Below are positions 25,352-34,905 of a DNA stretch of 64,000 nt, piece by piece. Location of the stretch: assembly GCA_002695005.1 (NCBI GenBank), contig NZNT01000030.1, positions 62,001 through 126,000 on the forward strand, read 5' to 3'. Position numbers and translations under genes: made by a program. This DNA comes from Maritimibacter sp. (GTDB lineage: Bacteria; Pseudomonadota; Alphaproteobacteria; Rhodobacterales; Rhodobacteraceae). Within the stretch, counting starts at the first letter, position 1. Each line of letters begins with the position of its first letter. The notes beneath the pieces were generated by a model. It searched no databases and was not told where the DNA came from. It saw only the letters and a program-made list of their open reading frames with translations.

Positions 25352-26017
25352 ATGGATACACCCGCCCCATCCCCCGTGCCGCCGCCCGATGCCACGACAT
25401 CGGCACATGAACGTGTCTACCGCACCCTGCGCGCGCGGCTGATGGCGGGCGAGATGGAGCCGGGGGTCGCGCTGACGCTGCGCGGGATCGGGCGCGAATT
25501 CGATGTCTCCATGACCCCTGCGCGCGAGGCGGTTCGGCGGCTCGCAGCCGAAGGGGCGCTGACGCTGTCCTCCTCGGGTCGTGTGACCACGCCCGATCTC
25601 ACGCCCGAACGGATCGAGGAACTGGCGGCCCTCCGCGCGCTTTTGGAGCCGGAGCTTTCGGCGCGCGCCTTGCCGCGCGTCCACATGGCGCTGATCGAAC
25701 GCCTGCGCACGATCAACGGGCGGGTGGCCGAGGTCGTGGCGAAACATGACGTTACCGGCTACATCCGTTCCAACCTCGAGTTTCACCGAACCCTCTACCT
25801 GAGGGCGCAGGCCCCTGCGATGCTGGCGATGGTCGAAACGGTCTGGCTCCAACTCGGCCCCACGATGCGCGCGCTTTACATGACGCGCGACCGTTCGGAT
25901 CTGCAAAAGCACCATCGGGCCATCCTCGCCGCTCTTGCCGCGGGCGACGAGCCGGGCCTGCGGCTCGCCGTGCGCGCGGACGTGACCCAGGGTCTGCGGA
26001 TGTTGGTCGGGATGTGA
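25352..26017 (+). CDS. GntR family transcriptional regulator (FCD type)
   Basis: This 221-residue protein has an N-terminal winged helix-turn-helix (VYRTLRARLMAGEMEPGVAL, EFDVSMTPAREAVRRLAAEG) and a C-terminal all-helical FCD ligand-binding domain (ELAALRALLEPELSARAL, LEFHRTLYLRA, LQKHHRAILAAL, with His residues suited to metal binding). FCD regulators respond to small organic acids. It is 87 bases upstream of the dioxygenase gene in the same direction, so it may control that gene. Confidence 0.92.
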   Translation: MDTPAPSPVPPPDATTSAHERVYRTLRARLMAGEMEPGVALTLRGIGREFDVSMTPAREAVRRLAAEGALTLSSSGRVTTPDLTPERIEELAALRALLEPELSARALPRVHMALIERLRTINGRVAEVVAKHDVTGYIRSNLEFHRTLYLRAQAPAMLAMVETVWLQLGPTMRALYMTRDRSDLQKHHRAILAALAAGDEPGLRLAVRADVTQGLRMLVGM

Positions 26018-26104
26018 AGATAACAGGATTGTAATCTTCTTTTCCGACGGACCCGGCTCAGCTGCGCGTTAGTTCCCCGACTCGCGACAGGACAGGGACC
26101 GCCG

Positions 26105-26815
26105 ATGACACCGACCACACCAAACCGCCGCCGCCTTTTGAGCATGCTCGCCGCTTCTCCGATTGTGATGACGGGAGTCGGTGTCTTCCCACGAGATCTG
26201 CGTGCGCAGGCCGAAGGGGCAGGGCTTATCTCACCCAATGTCTGCATGGTGATGCCCGAGACGACGGCGGGGCCGTTCTACTTCGATCCGGACCTCGAAC
26301 GCCGGGACATCACCGAGGACCGGACCGGCGAGGCGCTCGACCTTGCGATCCAGGTCGTCGATGCGGAGTGCGCGCCGGTCACGGGGGCGCGGGTGGACGT
26401 CTGGCATTGCGACGCGCTGGGCAACTACTCGGGCTACGCGCGGCAGGGATCGGACGGCGCGAATGACACCTCGGGCGAGACGTTCCTGCGCGGCACGCAG
26501 ATGGCGGACGCGCGGGGCGTGGCCCGGTTCTCGACGATCTACCCCGGCTGGTACCGGGGGCGCGCGACGCATATCCATTACCTGATCCACCTTGACGAGC
26601 GCACGGTGCTCACGAGCCAGGTCTTCTTTCCCGACGCGCTCTCGAACTACCTCTACATGGCCGTCGAACCCTATTCGACACGCGATGCGGCGCGCGACAC
26701 ATCCAACCGGCAGGACCGGATCGCGCGGTCGGTGGGCGCGGGCGGGTTCGCCGCGGTGCGCGAGCAGTCAAAAGGATACGAGGCGCAGATCGTCGTGGGG
26801 ATCGACGCGGGCTGA
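26105..26815 (+). CDS. Intradiol ring-cleavage dioxygenase with Tat leader
   Basis: This 236-residue protein has an N-terminal twin-arginine leader (NRRRLLSMLAASPIVMTG) followed by the intradiol dioxygenase beta-sandwich. VDVWHCDALGNYSGY supplies the first iron-ligand Tyr, and YPGWYRGRATHIHY supplies the second Tyr and the two His ligands. Related to the protocatechuate 3,4-dioxygenase beta chain, but single-gene and probably exported. The substrate is uncertain; no other aromatic-degradation genes are nearby. Confidence 0.9.
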   Translation: MTPTTPNRRRLLSMLAASPIVMTGVGVFPRDLRAQAEGAGLISPNVCMVMPETTAGPFYFDPDLERRDITEDRTGEALDLAIQVVDAECAPVTGARVDVWHCDALGNYSGYARQGSDGANDTSGETFLRGTQMADARGVARFSTIYPGWYRGRATHIHYLIHLDERTVLTSQVFFPDALSNYLYMAVEPYSTRDAARDTSNRQDRIARSVGAGGFAAVREQSKGYEAQIVVGIDAG

Positions 26816-26876
26816 CACGGGATCGGAGGGCATGTCCTGCCCCCTCTGTGCCGCGACCCGCGACTGGGCGCGGCAG

Positions 26877-26903
26877 AAAGGCCGGGGAGTTTCCCCGGCC
26901 TTT
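26877..26903. terminator. Bidirectional terminator, dioxygenase/amtB
   Basis: A perfect 12-bp stem, AAAGGCCGGGGA (26877-26888) with TCCCCGGCCTTT (26892-26903), loop GTT, followed by TTTTC. It lies between convergent genes and has A/T ends suited to termination in both directions. Confidence 0.88.
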
Positions 26904-26920
26904 TCGTATCCGCCAAAGAG

Positions 26921-26946
26921 AAAGGCCCGGACGATGCCGGGCCTTT
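26921..26946. terminator. Second terminator between dioxygenase and amtB
   Basis: AAAGGCCCGG (26921-26930) pairs with CCGGGCCTTT (26937-26946) around loop ACGATG. It is the hairpin nearest the amtB stop on the minus strand, with a T-rich end in that direction. Confidence 0.8.
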
Positions 26947-26970
26947 CGGTCGTTTCGGAAGGTGTGCGCC

Positions 26971-28329
26971 TTAGCTCACGAATTCCGGATAGGCTTCCAT
27001 GCCGAGTTCGGCTTTGTCGAGGCCCATCATCTCGTCCTCTTCGCTCACCCGCAGGCCCATGACGGCCTTCAGGATGAACCAGATGATCGCGGAGACGATG
27101 AAGACGAACAGGCCGACGATGATGATCGAGATGATCTGACCGCCGATGGTGCCCGAGCCGGAGAGGACCACGGCGAGCGTGCCCCAGATACCGGCGAAGA
27201 GGTGCACCGGGATGGCGCCGACGACGTCGTCGATCTTCATCTTGTCGAGCAGCGGAACCGTGAAGACCACGATGACACCGCCAACGGCACCGATCAGGGT
27301 GGCCGCGCCCAGCGACGGGGCGAGCGGTTCAGCGGTGATCGACACGAGGCCGGCCAGCGCGCCGTTGAGAACCATCGTCAGATCGACCTTCTTGTAGAGG
27401 ATCTGGGTCAGGATCAGCGCGGCGACGGCACCACCGGCAGCTGCCGTGTTGGTGTTCGAGAAGATGCGCGACACGTCGGCCACGTCACCCACGGTGCCCA
27501 TCGCAAGCTGCGAGCCGCCGTTGAAGCCGAACCAGCCGAGCCACAGGATGAACGTACCCAGCGTGGCGAGGGCGAGGTTCGAGCCCGGGAACGCCGTCAC
27601 TTTGCCGTTGGTGTACTTGCCGAGACGCGGACCGAGGATCAGCGCGCCGGAGAGGGCAGCCCAGCCGCCGACCGAGTGCACGATGGTGGAACCCGCGAAG
27701 TCCGAGAAGCCGAACTGCGTGCCGAGGAAGCCACCGCCCCAGCTCCAGGATGCCTGGATCGGGTAGATGATGCCGGTCAGGATGATCGTGAAGACCAGGA
27801 ACGGCCACAGCTTGATCCGCTCGGCGAGCGCACCGGACACGATGGAGGCCGTGGCGGCACAGAACATCAGCTGGAAGAAGTAGTCCGAGCCGGTCGAAGC
27901 ATAGCCGTAATCGTCGGCTGCGTCGCGGCCGACACCAACGGCTTCAAGCACGGCCGGGCCGAAGATGCCCGACAGGATGCCGCCGGATTCGTCCGTTCCG
28001 ATAGCCCAGTCGCCCAGCGGATACATCAGGTTGTAGCCGATGACGTAATAGGCGATCGACGCGAGCGAGAAGAGCGCGATGTTCTTGGTCAGCTGCATGG
28101 TCACGTTCTTGGAGCGCACGAGGCCGGCCTCGAGCATCGCGAAGCCAGCGGCCATGAAGAACACGAGGAAGCCGCCCACGAGGAACAGCAGCGAGTTGAA
28201 GATGAAGATCGAGTCGGACGAGGCGTCGACGCCTGCCGTCGGACCTTCGTCCTGGCCGAAGGCGACCATCGGCAGCAGGGTAGCCGCCGCGACGCCAATC
28301 GGAAGAAGTTTCTTGAGTTGCATGGTCAT
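26971..28329 (-). CDS. amtB: Ammonium transporter AmtB
   Basis: This 452-residue inner-membrane Amt/Rh channel has an N-terminal signal-like segment (LKKLLPIGVAAATLLPMVAFG) and eleven further hydrophobic helices. Family motifs include the signature around GAVAALI and DVVGAIPVHLFAGIWGTLAV, with the pore His residues in STIVHSVGGWAAL and PVHLFAG. It imports ammonium when nitrogen is short. It lies 20 bases downstream of glnK, the standard glnK-amtB order, in which the PII protein plugs the channel. Two strong terminators follow. Confidence 0.97.
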   Translation of the reverse strand: MTMQLKKLLPIGVAAATLLPMVAFGQDEGPTAGVDASSDSIFIFNSLLFLVGGFLVFFMAAGFAMLEAGLVRSKNVTMQLTKNIALFSLASIAYYVIGYNLMYPLGDWAIGTDESGGILSGIFGPAVLEAVGVGRDAADDYGYASTGSDYFFQLMFCAATASIVSGALAERIKLWPFLVFTIILTGIIYPIQASWSWGGGFLGTQFGFSDFAGSTIVHSVGGWAALSGALILGPRLGKYTNGKVTAFPGSNLALATLGTFILWLGWFGFNGGSQLAMGTVGDVADVSRIFSNTNTAAAGGAVAALILTQILYKKVDLTMVLNGALAGLVSITAEPLAPSLGAATLIGAVGGVIVVFTVPLLDKMKIDDVVGAIPVHLFAGIWGTLAVVLSGSGTIGGQIISIIIVGLFVFIVSAIIWFILKAVMGLRVSEEDEMMGLDKAELGMEAYPEFVS

Positions 28330-28349
28330 GTTTCCCCTGTTTCCCGCGC

Positions 28350-28688
28350 TTAAAGCGCGTCCCCGTCGGTTTCGCCGGTCCGCACGCGCAGAGCGCCCGC
28401 GACATCCATGGTGAAGATCTTGCCGTCGCCGATCTTGCCGGTCTGGGCAGTCTTGGCGATGGTCTCGACGACCTGGTCGGCCAGGCCGGATTCAACGACG
28501 ATTTCGAGTTTCACTTTCGGCACGAAGTTCACGGCGTATTCCGCGCCGCGATAGATTTCCGTGTGGCCCGACTGCGAACCGAACCCCTTGATTTCCGTCA
28601 CCATCATGCCGCGCACGCCGATGGTGGTCAGCGCCTCGCGGACCTCCTCGAGCTTGAACGGCTTGATCGCTGCAATGATCAGTTTCAC
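28350..28688 (-). CDS. glnK: Nitrogen regulatory PII protein GlnK
   Basis: This 112-residue PII protein has the normal length. The T-loop carries the uridylylation Tyr in TEIYRGAEYAVNF, and both PII signatures are present, including TGKIGDGKIF. It binds 2-oxoglutarate and ATP/ADP and inhibits AmtB when nitrogen is plentiful. The start is a GTG with GGGGA six bases upstream. No clear sigma-54 site was found by eye in the upstream 260 bases. Confidence 0.96.
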   Translation of the reverse strand: MKLIIAAIKPFKLEEVREALTTIGVRGMMVTEIKGFGSQSGHTEIYRGAEYAVNFVPKVKLEIVVESGLADQVVETIAKTAQTGKIGDGKIFTMDVAGALRVRTGETDGDAL

Positions 28689-28955
28689 GTCATTCCCCTT
28701 ATATTGATGCGGGCCTCTCCCCGCGCGAAATCACGCCCTTAGCAAGCGCATGAGGGTCGCGGGCAACAAGGATACGGGGGGAGGGCGCACATGCGCCGGA
28801 CGCAATTGATTAAAAATTGGGCTTAAAGAAATTGGTGTGGTCAAAAAATAGGCGCACCGGGGAGGCGTATTTCAGCACATCCGCCGCATGCCCCTCGTAA
28901 ACTGCGCTCCGAGTCGTTAGTTTGCTTGAAAAAGAGCAGCCACGGCAGCGGTTAC

Positions 28956-31154
28956 ATGGCACAGAACGGAAAACGGCGCCCGCCGCTCGTCGCGGACAAG
29001 CGCTATGCAAAGCCCCAGAAAACAAGGAAAAAACCGACGAAAGGTTCGTCGGGCAAGCCGCCGCGCAAACCGCGCAGGGCAGCCCGCAACAAGCCGCGTC
29101 GCCAGCTTCCGCTGATCCTCGCGCTGCCCTGGGCCCTTATTCGCTGGGTTTTCCGGATATTCTTCCGACTCGGCATGGTCACTGCCGTCATCGCTGCGTT
29201 GGGCCTTGGTGCCGCGGTCTGGTACACCTCGTCTTCGATCCCGCCGCTCTCCGAACTCGTGGACGGCCGCGCCAAGGGGTCGGTCACGATGCTCGACCGA
29301 TATGGCAGCACCTATGCCTGGCGCGGAAACCAGTATGGTGGCCTCGTCACCGCCGATACCGTCTCGACACATCTCAAGAATGCCGTCGTCGCGACCGAAG
29401 ACCGGCGCTTCTACCGCCATTTCGGTGTCAGCCCGCGCGGCATCGCCAGCGCGATCCGGATCAACATGTCCGAGGGACGGGGCCCGCTTGAAGGCCACGG
29501 TGGCTCCACGATCACGCAGCAGACCGCGAAACTTCTCTGCCTCGGTACGCCCTATGATTCCTCATCGGGTATGTCCGAGCGGGAATACGAAGAGGATTGC
29601 CGCCGTTCGTCGCTCTCGCGCAAGGCGAAGGAAGCGATCTATGCGATGGCGCTCGAGGCCAAGTTCACCAAGGACGAGATCCTGACGATCTACCTCAACC
29701 GCGCCTATTTCGGCGGCGGCTCTTACGGGGCGGAGGCCGCAGCTGGCCGCTATTATGGCATTTCGGCCAGCGAACTGGGCCCGGCGGAAAGCGCCACACT
29801 CGCCGGTCTGCTCACCGCGCCGTCCACCTACTCCCCGACCGCCAGCATGGACCGGAGCTGGGCCCGCGCGCTCACCGTCATCAAGTTGATGGAGGTGCAG
29901 GGTTATCTGTCGCCGACCGAGGCCGAATATGCCCGCCAGAATCCCGCGCAGCTGTCCGAGGCCGCAGAACGCAAGGCCGGCGGTTATTTCGCGGACTGGG
30001 TCATGGGGGAAGGGCCGTCGTTCCTCACCCGCGACACGACCGAGGACGTGATTATCCGCACGACCTATGACCAGCAAATTCAGACCGCCGCCGAAGAAGC
30101 GCTGAAGCACATCTTCGACACCAAGGTCTCGGACGGGTCCGAGGCGCAGGCCGCCATTGTCGTGATGAGTGCAGACGGCGCGGTGCGCGCGATGGTGGGC
30201 GGGCGCAAGACCAAGGTCTCGGGTGCATTCAACCGCGCCACGCAGGCGATGCGGCAGACAGGCTCGGCCTTCAAACCGTTCATCTATGCCGCCGCGCTCG
30301 ACCTCGGCTGGTCCTATTCCGACGTCATCGTCGACGAGCCCATCACGATCAACGTCCCGGGTTCCGGCCCGTGGTCGCCACAGAACTACACGCGGAAGTA
30401 TTACGGCCCCGTGACCCTTACGACCGCGCTCAAGAACTCGCTCAACATCCCGGCTGTGAAGCTGTCGGAGAACGTGGGGCGCGAGAACGTGCGCACCGTG
30501 GCCTCTTACTTCGGGATCGACAGCGACCTCGCTGCCGGTCCTGCGCTGGCCCTCGGGGTGTCCGAAACCAACCTGCTGCAAATGACGGGTGCCTTCGCGG
30601 GCATCCTGAACGGCGGCTCGGCGGTGGAGCCCTATGGCCTCGTCGAGTTGTCTCTCCTCGGTGAGAGCCAGCCGCTCATGGAGCAGGAGGGCGGGATCGG
30701 TAAACGGGTGATCCAGACCGCTGCCGCCGAGCAGCTCGTCTACATGATGAATCAGGTGATCGAGAGCGGCACGGGATCGCGCGCCAAGCTGGAAGGGCGT
30801 GAGGCGGCGGGCAAGACGGGCACAACCAATTCCGTGCGCGATGCGTGGTTCGTGGGCTTCACGGCAGACTACGTCGCTGGCGTCTGGATGGGCTACGACG
30901 ACAATACGCCCCTCAAAGGCGTGACCGGCGGGGGCCTCCCGGCCGAAATCTGGCGCGAAACGATGATGCGGGTCCATGCCGACCTGCCCCCCCGTCCGCT
31001 CCCCATGATCAGGCCCGAAATGGCGCCGGTCGTGGTCGAGGACGTCCCCGACCAGCCAATCAACCCGGGCAACATCTTCAATGGCGGAAACAACCGTGCG
31101 CCGCGTGAGGACAGCCTGATCGGTGTCATTCAGAACATCCTCGGCATCAATTGA
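28956..31154 (+). CDS. Penicillin-binding protein 1A family (bifunctional peptidoglycan synthase)
   Basis: This protein of about 732 residues has a basic cytoplasmic N-terminus, one membrane helix (MVTAVIAALGLGAAVWY), a GT51 glycosyltransferase domain (catalytic ATEDRRFYRHFG, then GGSTITQQTAKLL) and a transpeptidase domain with SxxK (GSAFKPFIYAAAL), SxN (NSLNIPAVK) and KTG (AGKTGTTNSVRDAWFVGFT). It polymerises and cross-links peptidoglycan. The ATG at 28956 is taken as the start; a TTG at 28926 adds ten residues. Neither has a strong ribosome site. Confidence 0.94.
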   Translation: MAQNGKRRPPLVADKRYAKPQKTRKKPTKGSSGKPPRKPRRAARNKPRRQLPLILALPWALIRWVFRIFFRLGMVTAVIAALGLGAAVWYTSSSIPPLSELVDGRAKGSVTMLDRYGSTYAWRGNQYGGLVTADTVSTHLKNAVVATEDRRFYRHFGVSPRGIASAIRINMSEGRGPLEGHGGSTITQQTAKLLCLGTPYDSSSGMSEREYEEDCRRSSLSRKAKEAIYAMALEAKFTKDEILTIYLNRAYFGGGSYGAEAAAGRYYGISASELGPAESATLAGLLTAPSTYSPTASMDRSWARALTVIKLMEVQGYLSPTEAEYARQNPAQLSEAAERKAGGYFADWVMGEGPSFLTRDTTEDVIIRTTYDQQIQTAAEEALKHIFDTKVSDGSEAQAAIVVMSADGAVRAMVGGRKTKVSGAFNRATQAMRQTGSAFKPFIYAAALDLGWSYSDVIVDEPITINVPGSGPWSPQNYTRKYYGPVTLTTALKNSLNIPAVKLSENVGRENVRTVASYFGIDSDLAAGPALALGVSETNLLQMTGAFAGILNGGSAVEPYGLVELSLLGESQPLMEQEGGIGKRVIQTAAAEQLVYMMNQVIESGTGSRAKLEGREAAGKTGTTNSVRDAWFVGFTADYVAGVWMGYDDNTPLKGVTGGGLPAEIWRETMMRVHADLPPRPLPMIRPEMAPVVVEDVPDQPINPGNIFNGGNNRAPREDSLIGVIQNILGIN

Positions 31155-31255
31155 AGTGGTGCGCCTACTTTGACCATGACGAATGTGTACGAGGGCGTTA
31201 ACCATTTCTTGGCGACCCTTCGCACACATTCGGGGTGGCAGAGAGATATGAGCAA

Positions 31256-33004
31256 ATGAGCCCCGACAAGACAGAATCCGGACAGAACGAGCTTCGGGCG
31301 ATCCTGCGTGAGAACCGCGCGTTGTTTTGGGTGGTCGGCCTGTTCTCGGTCTTCGTGAACACGTTGATGCTGACCGGGCCGATCTACATGCTTCAGGTCT
31401 ATGACCGTGTGCTGGGCAGCCGGTCGGAAGAGACGCTGTTGGCGCTCACCGTGCTCATGGCTTTCCTCTTCGGCATGATGGGCCTTCTCGATTTCGTACG
31501 GGGCCGGGTGCTCGCCCGTGTCGGCGCGAAGTTCCAGGCGCGGCTCGACCACCGGGTCTTCACGGCGGTGCTCGAATACGATTCGCGGCTGAACCGCCGC
31601 TCCGGGACCACGGAGAACGGGCTGAAGGAGCTTGAGGCGATCCGCCGGCTCCTTGGGTCTCCGGTCTTCGCGGCGCTCTTTGACCTGCCGTTCACGCCGA
31701 TCTTCCTTGCGGGCATCCTCCTGTTCCACCCCTACCTCGGCACTCTCGCGCTGGTGGGTGGTGGTGTTCTGGTGGCCATCGCGATCCTCAATCAGGTGTC
31801 GACATCCGCGCCCATGCGCCATGCCAATCAGGCGACCTCGCAATCCGACAACCTTGCCGAACAACTTCGGTCCGAGGCCGAAATGGTTCGTGCGCTGGGC
31901 ATGTCGGATGCCGCCTTCGACCGCTGGTATCGTGAGCGGCACTCGGCGCTGGCGGATTCGGTCCTCTCCACCGACCGCTCCGGTGCCTACACGTCCCTGT
32001 CCAAAACGCTGCGGATGCTGCTGCAATCCGCGATCCTCGGCCTTGGTGCCTGGCTCGTGTTGCAGGGTGAGGTGACGCCGGGCGTGATGATCGCGGCATC
32101 CATCCTGTTGGGACGCGCGCTCGCGCCCGTCGACCTCCTGATCGGGCAGTGGCCGCTGGTGCAGGCAGCACGCCGCGGCTGGCGGACGCTGGCCGCGCTG
32201 CTGTCCGAGGTGGAACAACCGGTGCCACGCACCGCGCTTCCGCGTCCCGATGCGATCCTGACCGCCGAAAACCTGACGGTCGTGCCGCCGGGCATGACGC
32301 AGGCGGCGCTGCGCATGGTGAATTTCAACGTCCAGCCGGGCGAGGCGCTTGGTATCATCGGTCCCTCTGGCGCGGGAAAATCCACACTGGCACGCGCGAT
32401 CACCGGCGTCTGGCAACCCGCCGGCGGGCGACTCCGGCTCGACGGGGCCGCTCTCGATCAGTTCGACCCGGCCACGCTGGGCCAGCACATCGGCTTCCTG
32501 CCGCAACGCGTGCGTCTGTTCGACGGCACGATCGCCGAGAATATCGCGGGCCTGTCGCTCACCCCCGATGATGCCAAGGTGGTGGAGGCCGCCAAAAAGG
32601 CGGCGGCCCATGACCTTATCCTGCGCCTCCCGGACGGCTACGACACGCCGGTCAAGGGCGCGGGGGGGCTGCTGTCGGGCGGGCAATTGCAACGAATCGG
32701 GCTCGCGCGCGCACTCTATGGCGATCCGGTCGTCCTCGTCCTCGACGAACCCAACGCCAACCTCGACAACGAGGGGAGCGAGGCGCTCAATCAGGCAGTC
32801 CGCGCGGTCAAGGCAGACGGGGGCGCGGTTCTCATCATGGCGCACCGGCCCTCTGCCATTCAGGAGTGCGAAAAGTTGCTCGTCCTCGACGATGGAATGC
32901 CCCGTGCCTTCGGTCCGCGTGACGAAGTGCTCCGGCGGACCGTGCAGAATGCCGCACAGATTTCGGAAAGTTCGGTGCAGCGCAAAGGCGGAGGAGTGGC
33001 CTGA
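31256..33004 (+). CDS. Type I secretion ABC transporter (permease-ATPase, PrtD type)
   Basis: The protein of about 582 residues has an ABC exporter membrane domain (first helices about 25-85, opening [20 protein letters not shown]) and a C-terminal ATPase: Walker [10 protein letters not shown], signature [16 protein letters not shown], Walker [14 protein letters not shown] and the switch His in MAHRPSA. There is no N-terminal peptidase domain, so substrates should be RTX-like with uncleaved C-terminal signals. It overlaps the adaptor gene by one base (TGATG). The ATG at 31256 has GAGAGA about nine bases upstream; a GTG at 31235 is possible. Confidence 0.94.
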   Translation: MSPDKTESGQNELRAILRENRALFWVVGLFSVFVNTLMLTGPIYMLQVYDRVLGSRSEETLLALTVLMAFLFGMMGLLDFVRGRVLARVGAKFQARLDHRVFTAVLEYDSRLNRRSGTTENGLKELEAIRRLLGSPVFAALFDLPFTPIFLAGILLFHPYLGTLALVGGGVLVAIAILNQVSTSAPMRHANQATSQSDNLAEQLRSEAEMVRALGMSDAAFDRWYRERHSALADSVLSTDRSGAYTSLSKTLRMLLQSAILGLGAWLVLQGEVTPGVMIAASILLGRALAPVDLLIGQWPLVQAARRGWRTLAALLSEVEQPVPRTALPRPDAILTAENLTVVPPGMTQAALRMVNFNVQPGEALGIIGPSGAGKSTLARAITGVWQPAGGRLRLDGAALDQFDPATLGQHIGFLPQRVRLFDGTIAENIAGLSLTPDDAKVVEAAKKAAAHDLILRLPDGYDTPVKGAGGLLSGGQLQRIGLARALYGDPVVLVLDEPNANLDNEGSEALNQAVRAVKADGGAVLIMAHRPSAIQECEKLLVLDDGMPRAFGPRDEVLRRTVQNAAQISESSVQRKGGGVA

Positions 33005-34389
33005 TGGCACGCAACCTGACCGATCCCAAAGCCACGAAACTCGCCACCATCGAAACGGCGCGGGGCAGGGGGCCCGAAAACGGCGAAGCGGTCGCGCGCG
33101 CCTGGTCGGCCCGGACACATGTGCTTGTCGGGTTTGTCGCGCTTCTCATGCTCGTCGGCGGTTTCGGCACCTGGTCGGTAACCGCGGATATTTCCGGCGC
33201 GATCATCGCGCCCGGTTCGGTTGAGGGCGAACAGAACCGGCAGGTCGTCCAGCACCCGGACGGCGGCGTGATCGAAAGCATCGAGGTCAAGGAAGGCGAC
33301 CTCGTCGAGGCGGGCGATGTGCTCATCCGGCTCGATCCGGAGTTGCTCCGGTCCGAACTCACCATCGTCGAAAACCAGCTTTTCGAACTCGTATCGCGCC
33401 GGGGCCGACTCGAAGCCGAGCGGGACGGGAGCGAGACGCTCCAGTTCGACGAGATGATCCTGGAAGAAGCCAGGACACACCCGGACGCGCAGGACTTCAT
33501 GGATGGCCAGCGCCGGCTTTTCGAACAGCGCGTCGAATCGCTGGCGGCAGAAACCGATAAGCTGCGCGAACGCCTGTCCCAGATCGACAGCCAGAACGAA
33601 GGCATCGCCGCCCAGCAGGCCGCGCTCACAACCCAGCTGGAACTGATCGGGCAGGAACTCGTCAACAAAAAATCCCTTCTCGAACGCGGCCTTGCGCAGT
33701 CTTCGGTCGTCCTAGCGCTGGAGCGCGATCAAGCGGCGCTCGAAGGTCAGCGCGGCGAGCTCACCGCGATGATCGCCCAGAACCGTGGCCGCATGACCGA
33801 GATCGAGATCGACATTCTCAAGCTCGAACAGGTCCGACGCGAAGAGGCGATCCAGAACCTGCGCGATCTCGGATATCGGGAACTGGAACTGGCTGAACGC
33901 CGCCGCGCGCTCATCGCGCAACTGGGCCGGCTCGATATCCGTGCGCCCCTCTCCGGTGCGATCCATGCGATGCAGGTCTACGCGGAACGCGAGGTGATCC
34001 GCTCGGCCCAGCCGCTGCTCTATATCGTGCCGCAGGACCAGCAGCTCGTCATCGGCGCACAGGTCGACCCGATCAACGTGGATGAGATTCATGTCGGGCA
34101 GGAGGTCACGTTGCGCCTCGCCGCGCTCGACAGTCGGACGACGCCGGAACTTGTCGGTCGCGTCATGACCGTCTCCGCCGATGCCCTGACCGACGAAAAC
34201 AGCGGGCGCACTTACTACCGCACACGCATCGCGTTGGAGGAAGGTGAGATCGAAAAGCTCCCCGAGGGCACCGTCCTTGTTCCTGGCATGCCGGTCGAAG
34301 CGTATCTGCGCACCGCTGACCGCAGCCCGCTCGCCTATCTCGTCAAACCGCTCGCGGATTACTTCAACAAGGCGTTCCGGGAAAGCTGA
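33004..34389 (+). CDS. HlyD family type I secretion periplasmic adaptor
   Basis: This 461-residue membrane-fusion protein has a single N-terminal helix ([20 protein letters not shown]), a lipoyl/barrel-sandwich half ([37 protein letters not shown]), a long coiled-coil hairpin (about residues 120-300) and the returning half with [15 protein letters not shown] and the HlyD C-terminal barrel. It connects the ABC transporter to an outer-membrane TolC-like channel, which is not encoded nearby. Confidence 0.94.
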   Translation: MARNLTDPKATKLATIETARGRGPENGEAVARAWSARTHVLVGFVALLMLVGGFGTWSVTADISGAIIAPGSVEGEQNRQVVQHPDGGVIESIEVKEGDLVEAGDVLIRLDPELLRSELTIVENQLFELVSRRGRLEAERDGSETLQFDEMILEEARTHPDAQDFMDGQRRLFEQRVESLAAETDKLRERLSQIDSQNEGIAAQQAALTTQLELIGQELVNKKSLLERGLAQSSVVLALERDQAALEGQRGELTAMIAQNRGRMTEIEIDILKLEQVRREEAIQNLRDLGYRELELAERRRALIAQLGRLDIRAPLSGAIHAMQVYAEREVIRSAQPLLYIVPQDQQLVIGAQVDPINVDEIHVGQEVTLRLAALDSRTTPELVGRVMTVSADALTDENSGRTYYRTRIALEEGEIEKLPEGTVLVPGMPVEAYLRTADRSPLAYLVKPLADYFNKAFRES

Positions 34390-34443
34390 CCCTTTCGCCC
34401 GGACCGGCCCCGCGCTAGCGTGCCGCCAGACATGGAGACGCGC

Positions 34444-34905
34444 ATGAGCAACATCGAATCCCGACTGGCCGACCTTGGCATCACGCTGCCCGACGCTCCG
34501 GCGCCCGCAGCGAACTACGTCCCGTTCCACATCGTCGGCGACATCGTCTATGTGTCCGGGCAGGTCTCACAGTCCAACGGGACACTGGTGACAGGCAAGC
34601 TTGGCGACGACATGTCAGTCGAAGCCGGTGCTCAGGCTGCCAAGCTTTGCGCCATCAGCCTGCTGGCACAGGTCAAGGCGGCCTGCGGCGGAGACATCGA
34701 CCGGCTCAAGCGCGTGGTCAAGCTGACCGGATTCGTCAATTCCACCCCTGATTTCGGCGACCAACCGAAGGTGGTGAACGGCGCATCGGATTTCCTTGTC
34801 GAGGCTCTGGGCGAGGCAGGTCGGCACACCCGCTCGGCGGTTTCCGCCGCGTCCCTCCCGTTTGGCGCGGCGGTCGAGATCGAAGGCATCTTCGAGATCG
34901 CATGA
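34444..34905 (+). CDS. RidA family protein
   Basis: This 153-residue YjgF/YER057c/UK114 protein, like the RidA enzymes that hydrolyse reactive enamine/imine intermediates, shows the family pattern VSGQVSQSNGTLVTGKLG, then LLAQVKAACGGDIDRLKRVV and the C-terminal RSAVSAASLPFGAAVEIEG, in which the substrate-binding Arg is present. The ATG at 34444 has GGAG close upstream; an ATG at 34432 is an alternative. It overlaps the next gene by four bases (ATGA). Confidence 0.9.
   Translation: MSNIESRLADLGITLPDAPAPAANYVPFHIVGDIVYVSGQVSQSNGTLVTGKLGDDMSVEAGAQAAKLCAISLLAQVKAACGGDIDRLKRVVKLTGFVNSTPDFGDQPKVVNGASDFLVEALGEAGRHTRSAVSAASLPFGAAVEIEGIFEIA

Noticed and set aside
26848-28353. 501-codon plus-strand frame opposite amtB
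   Set aside because: Charged low-complexity product with no family; it is the shadow of the membrane transporter gene on the minus strand.
28689-28955. Sigma-54 promoter expected upstream of glnK
   Set aside because: No convincing GG-N10-GC element could be found by eye, so none is reported.
31130-33118. Antisense frame opposite the type I ABC transporter
   Set aside because: Shadow of a well-defined transporter gene; no ribosome site or domain.
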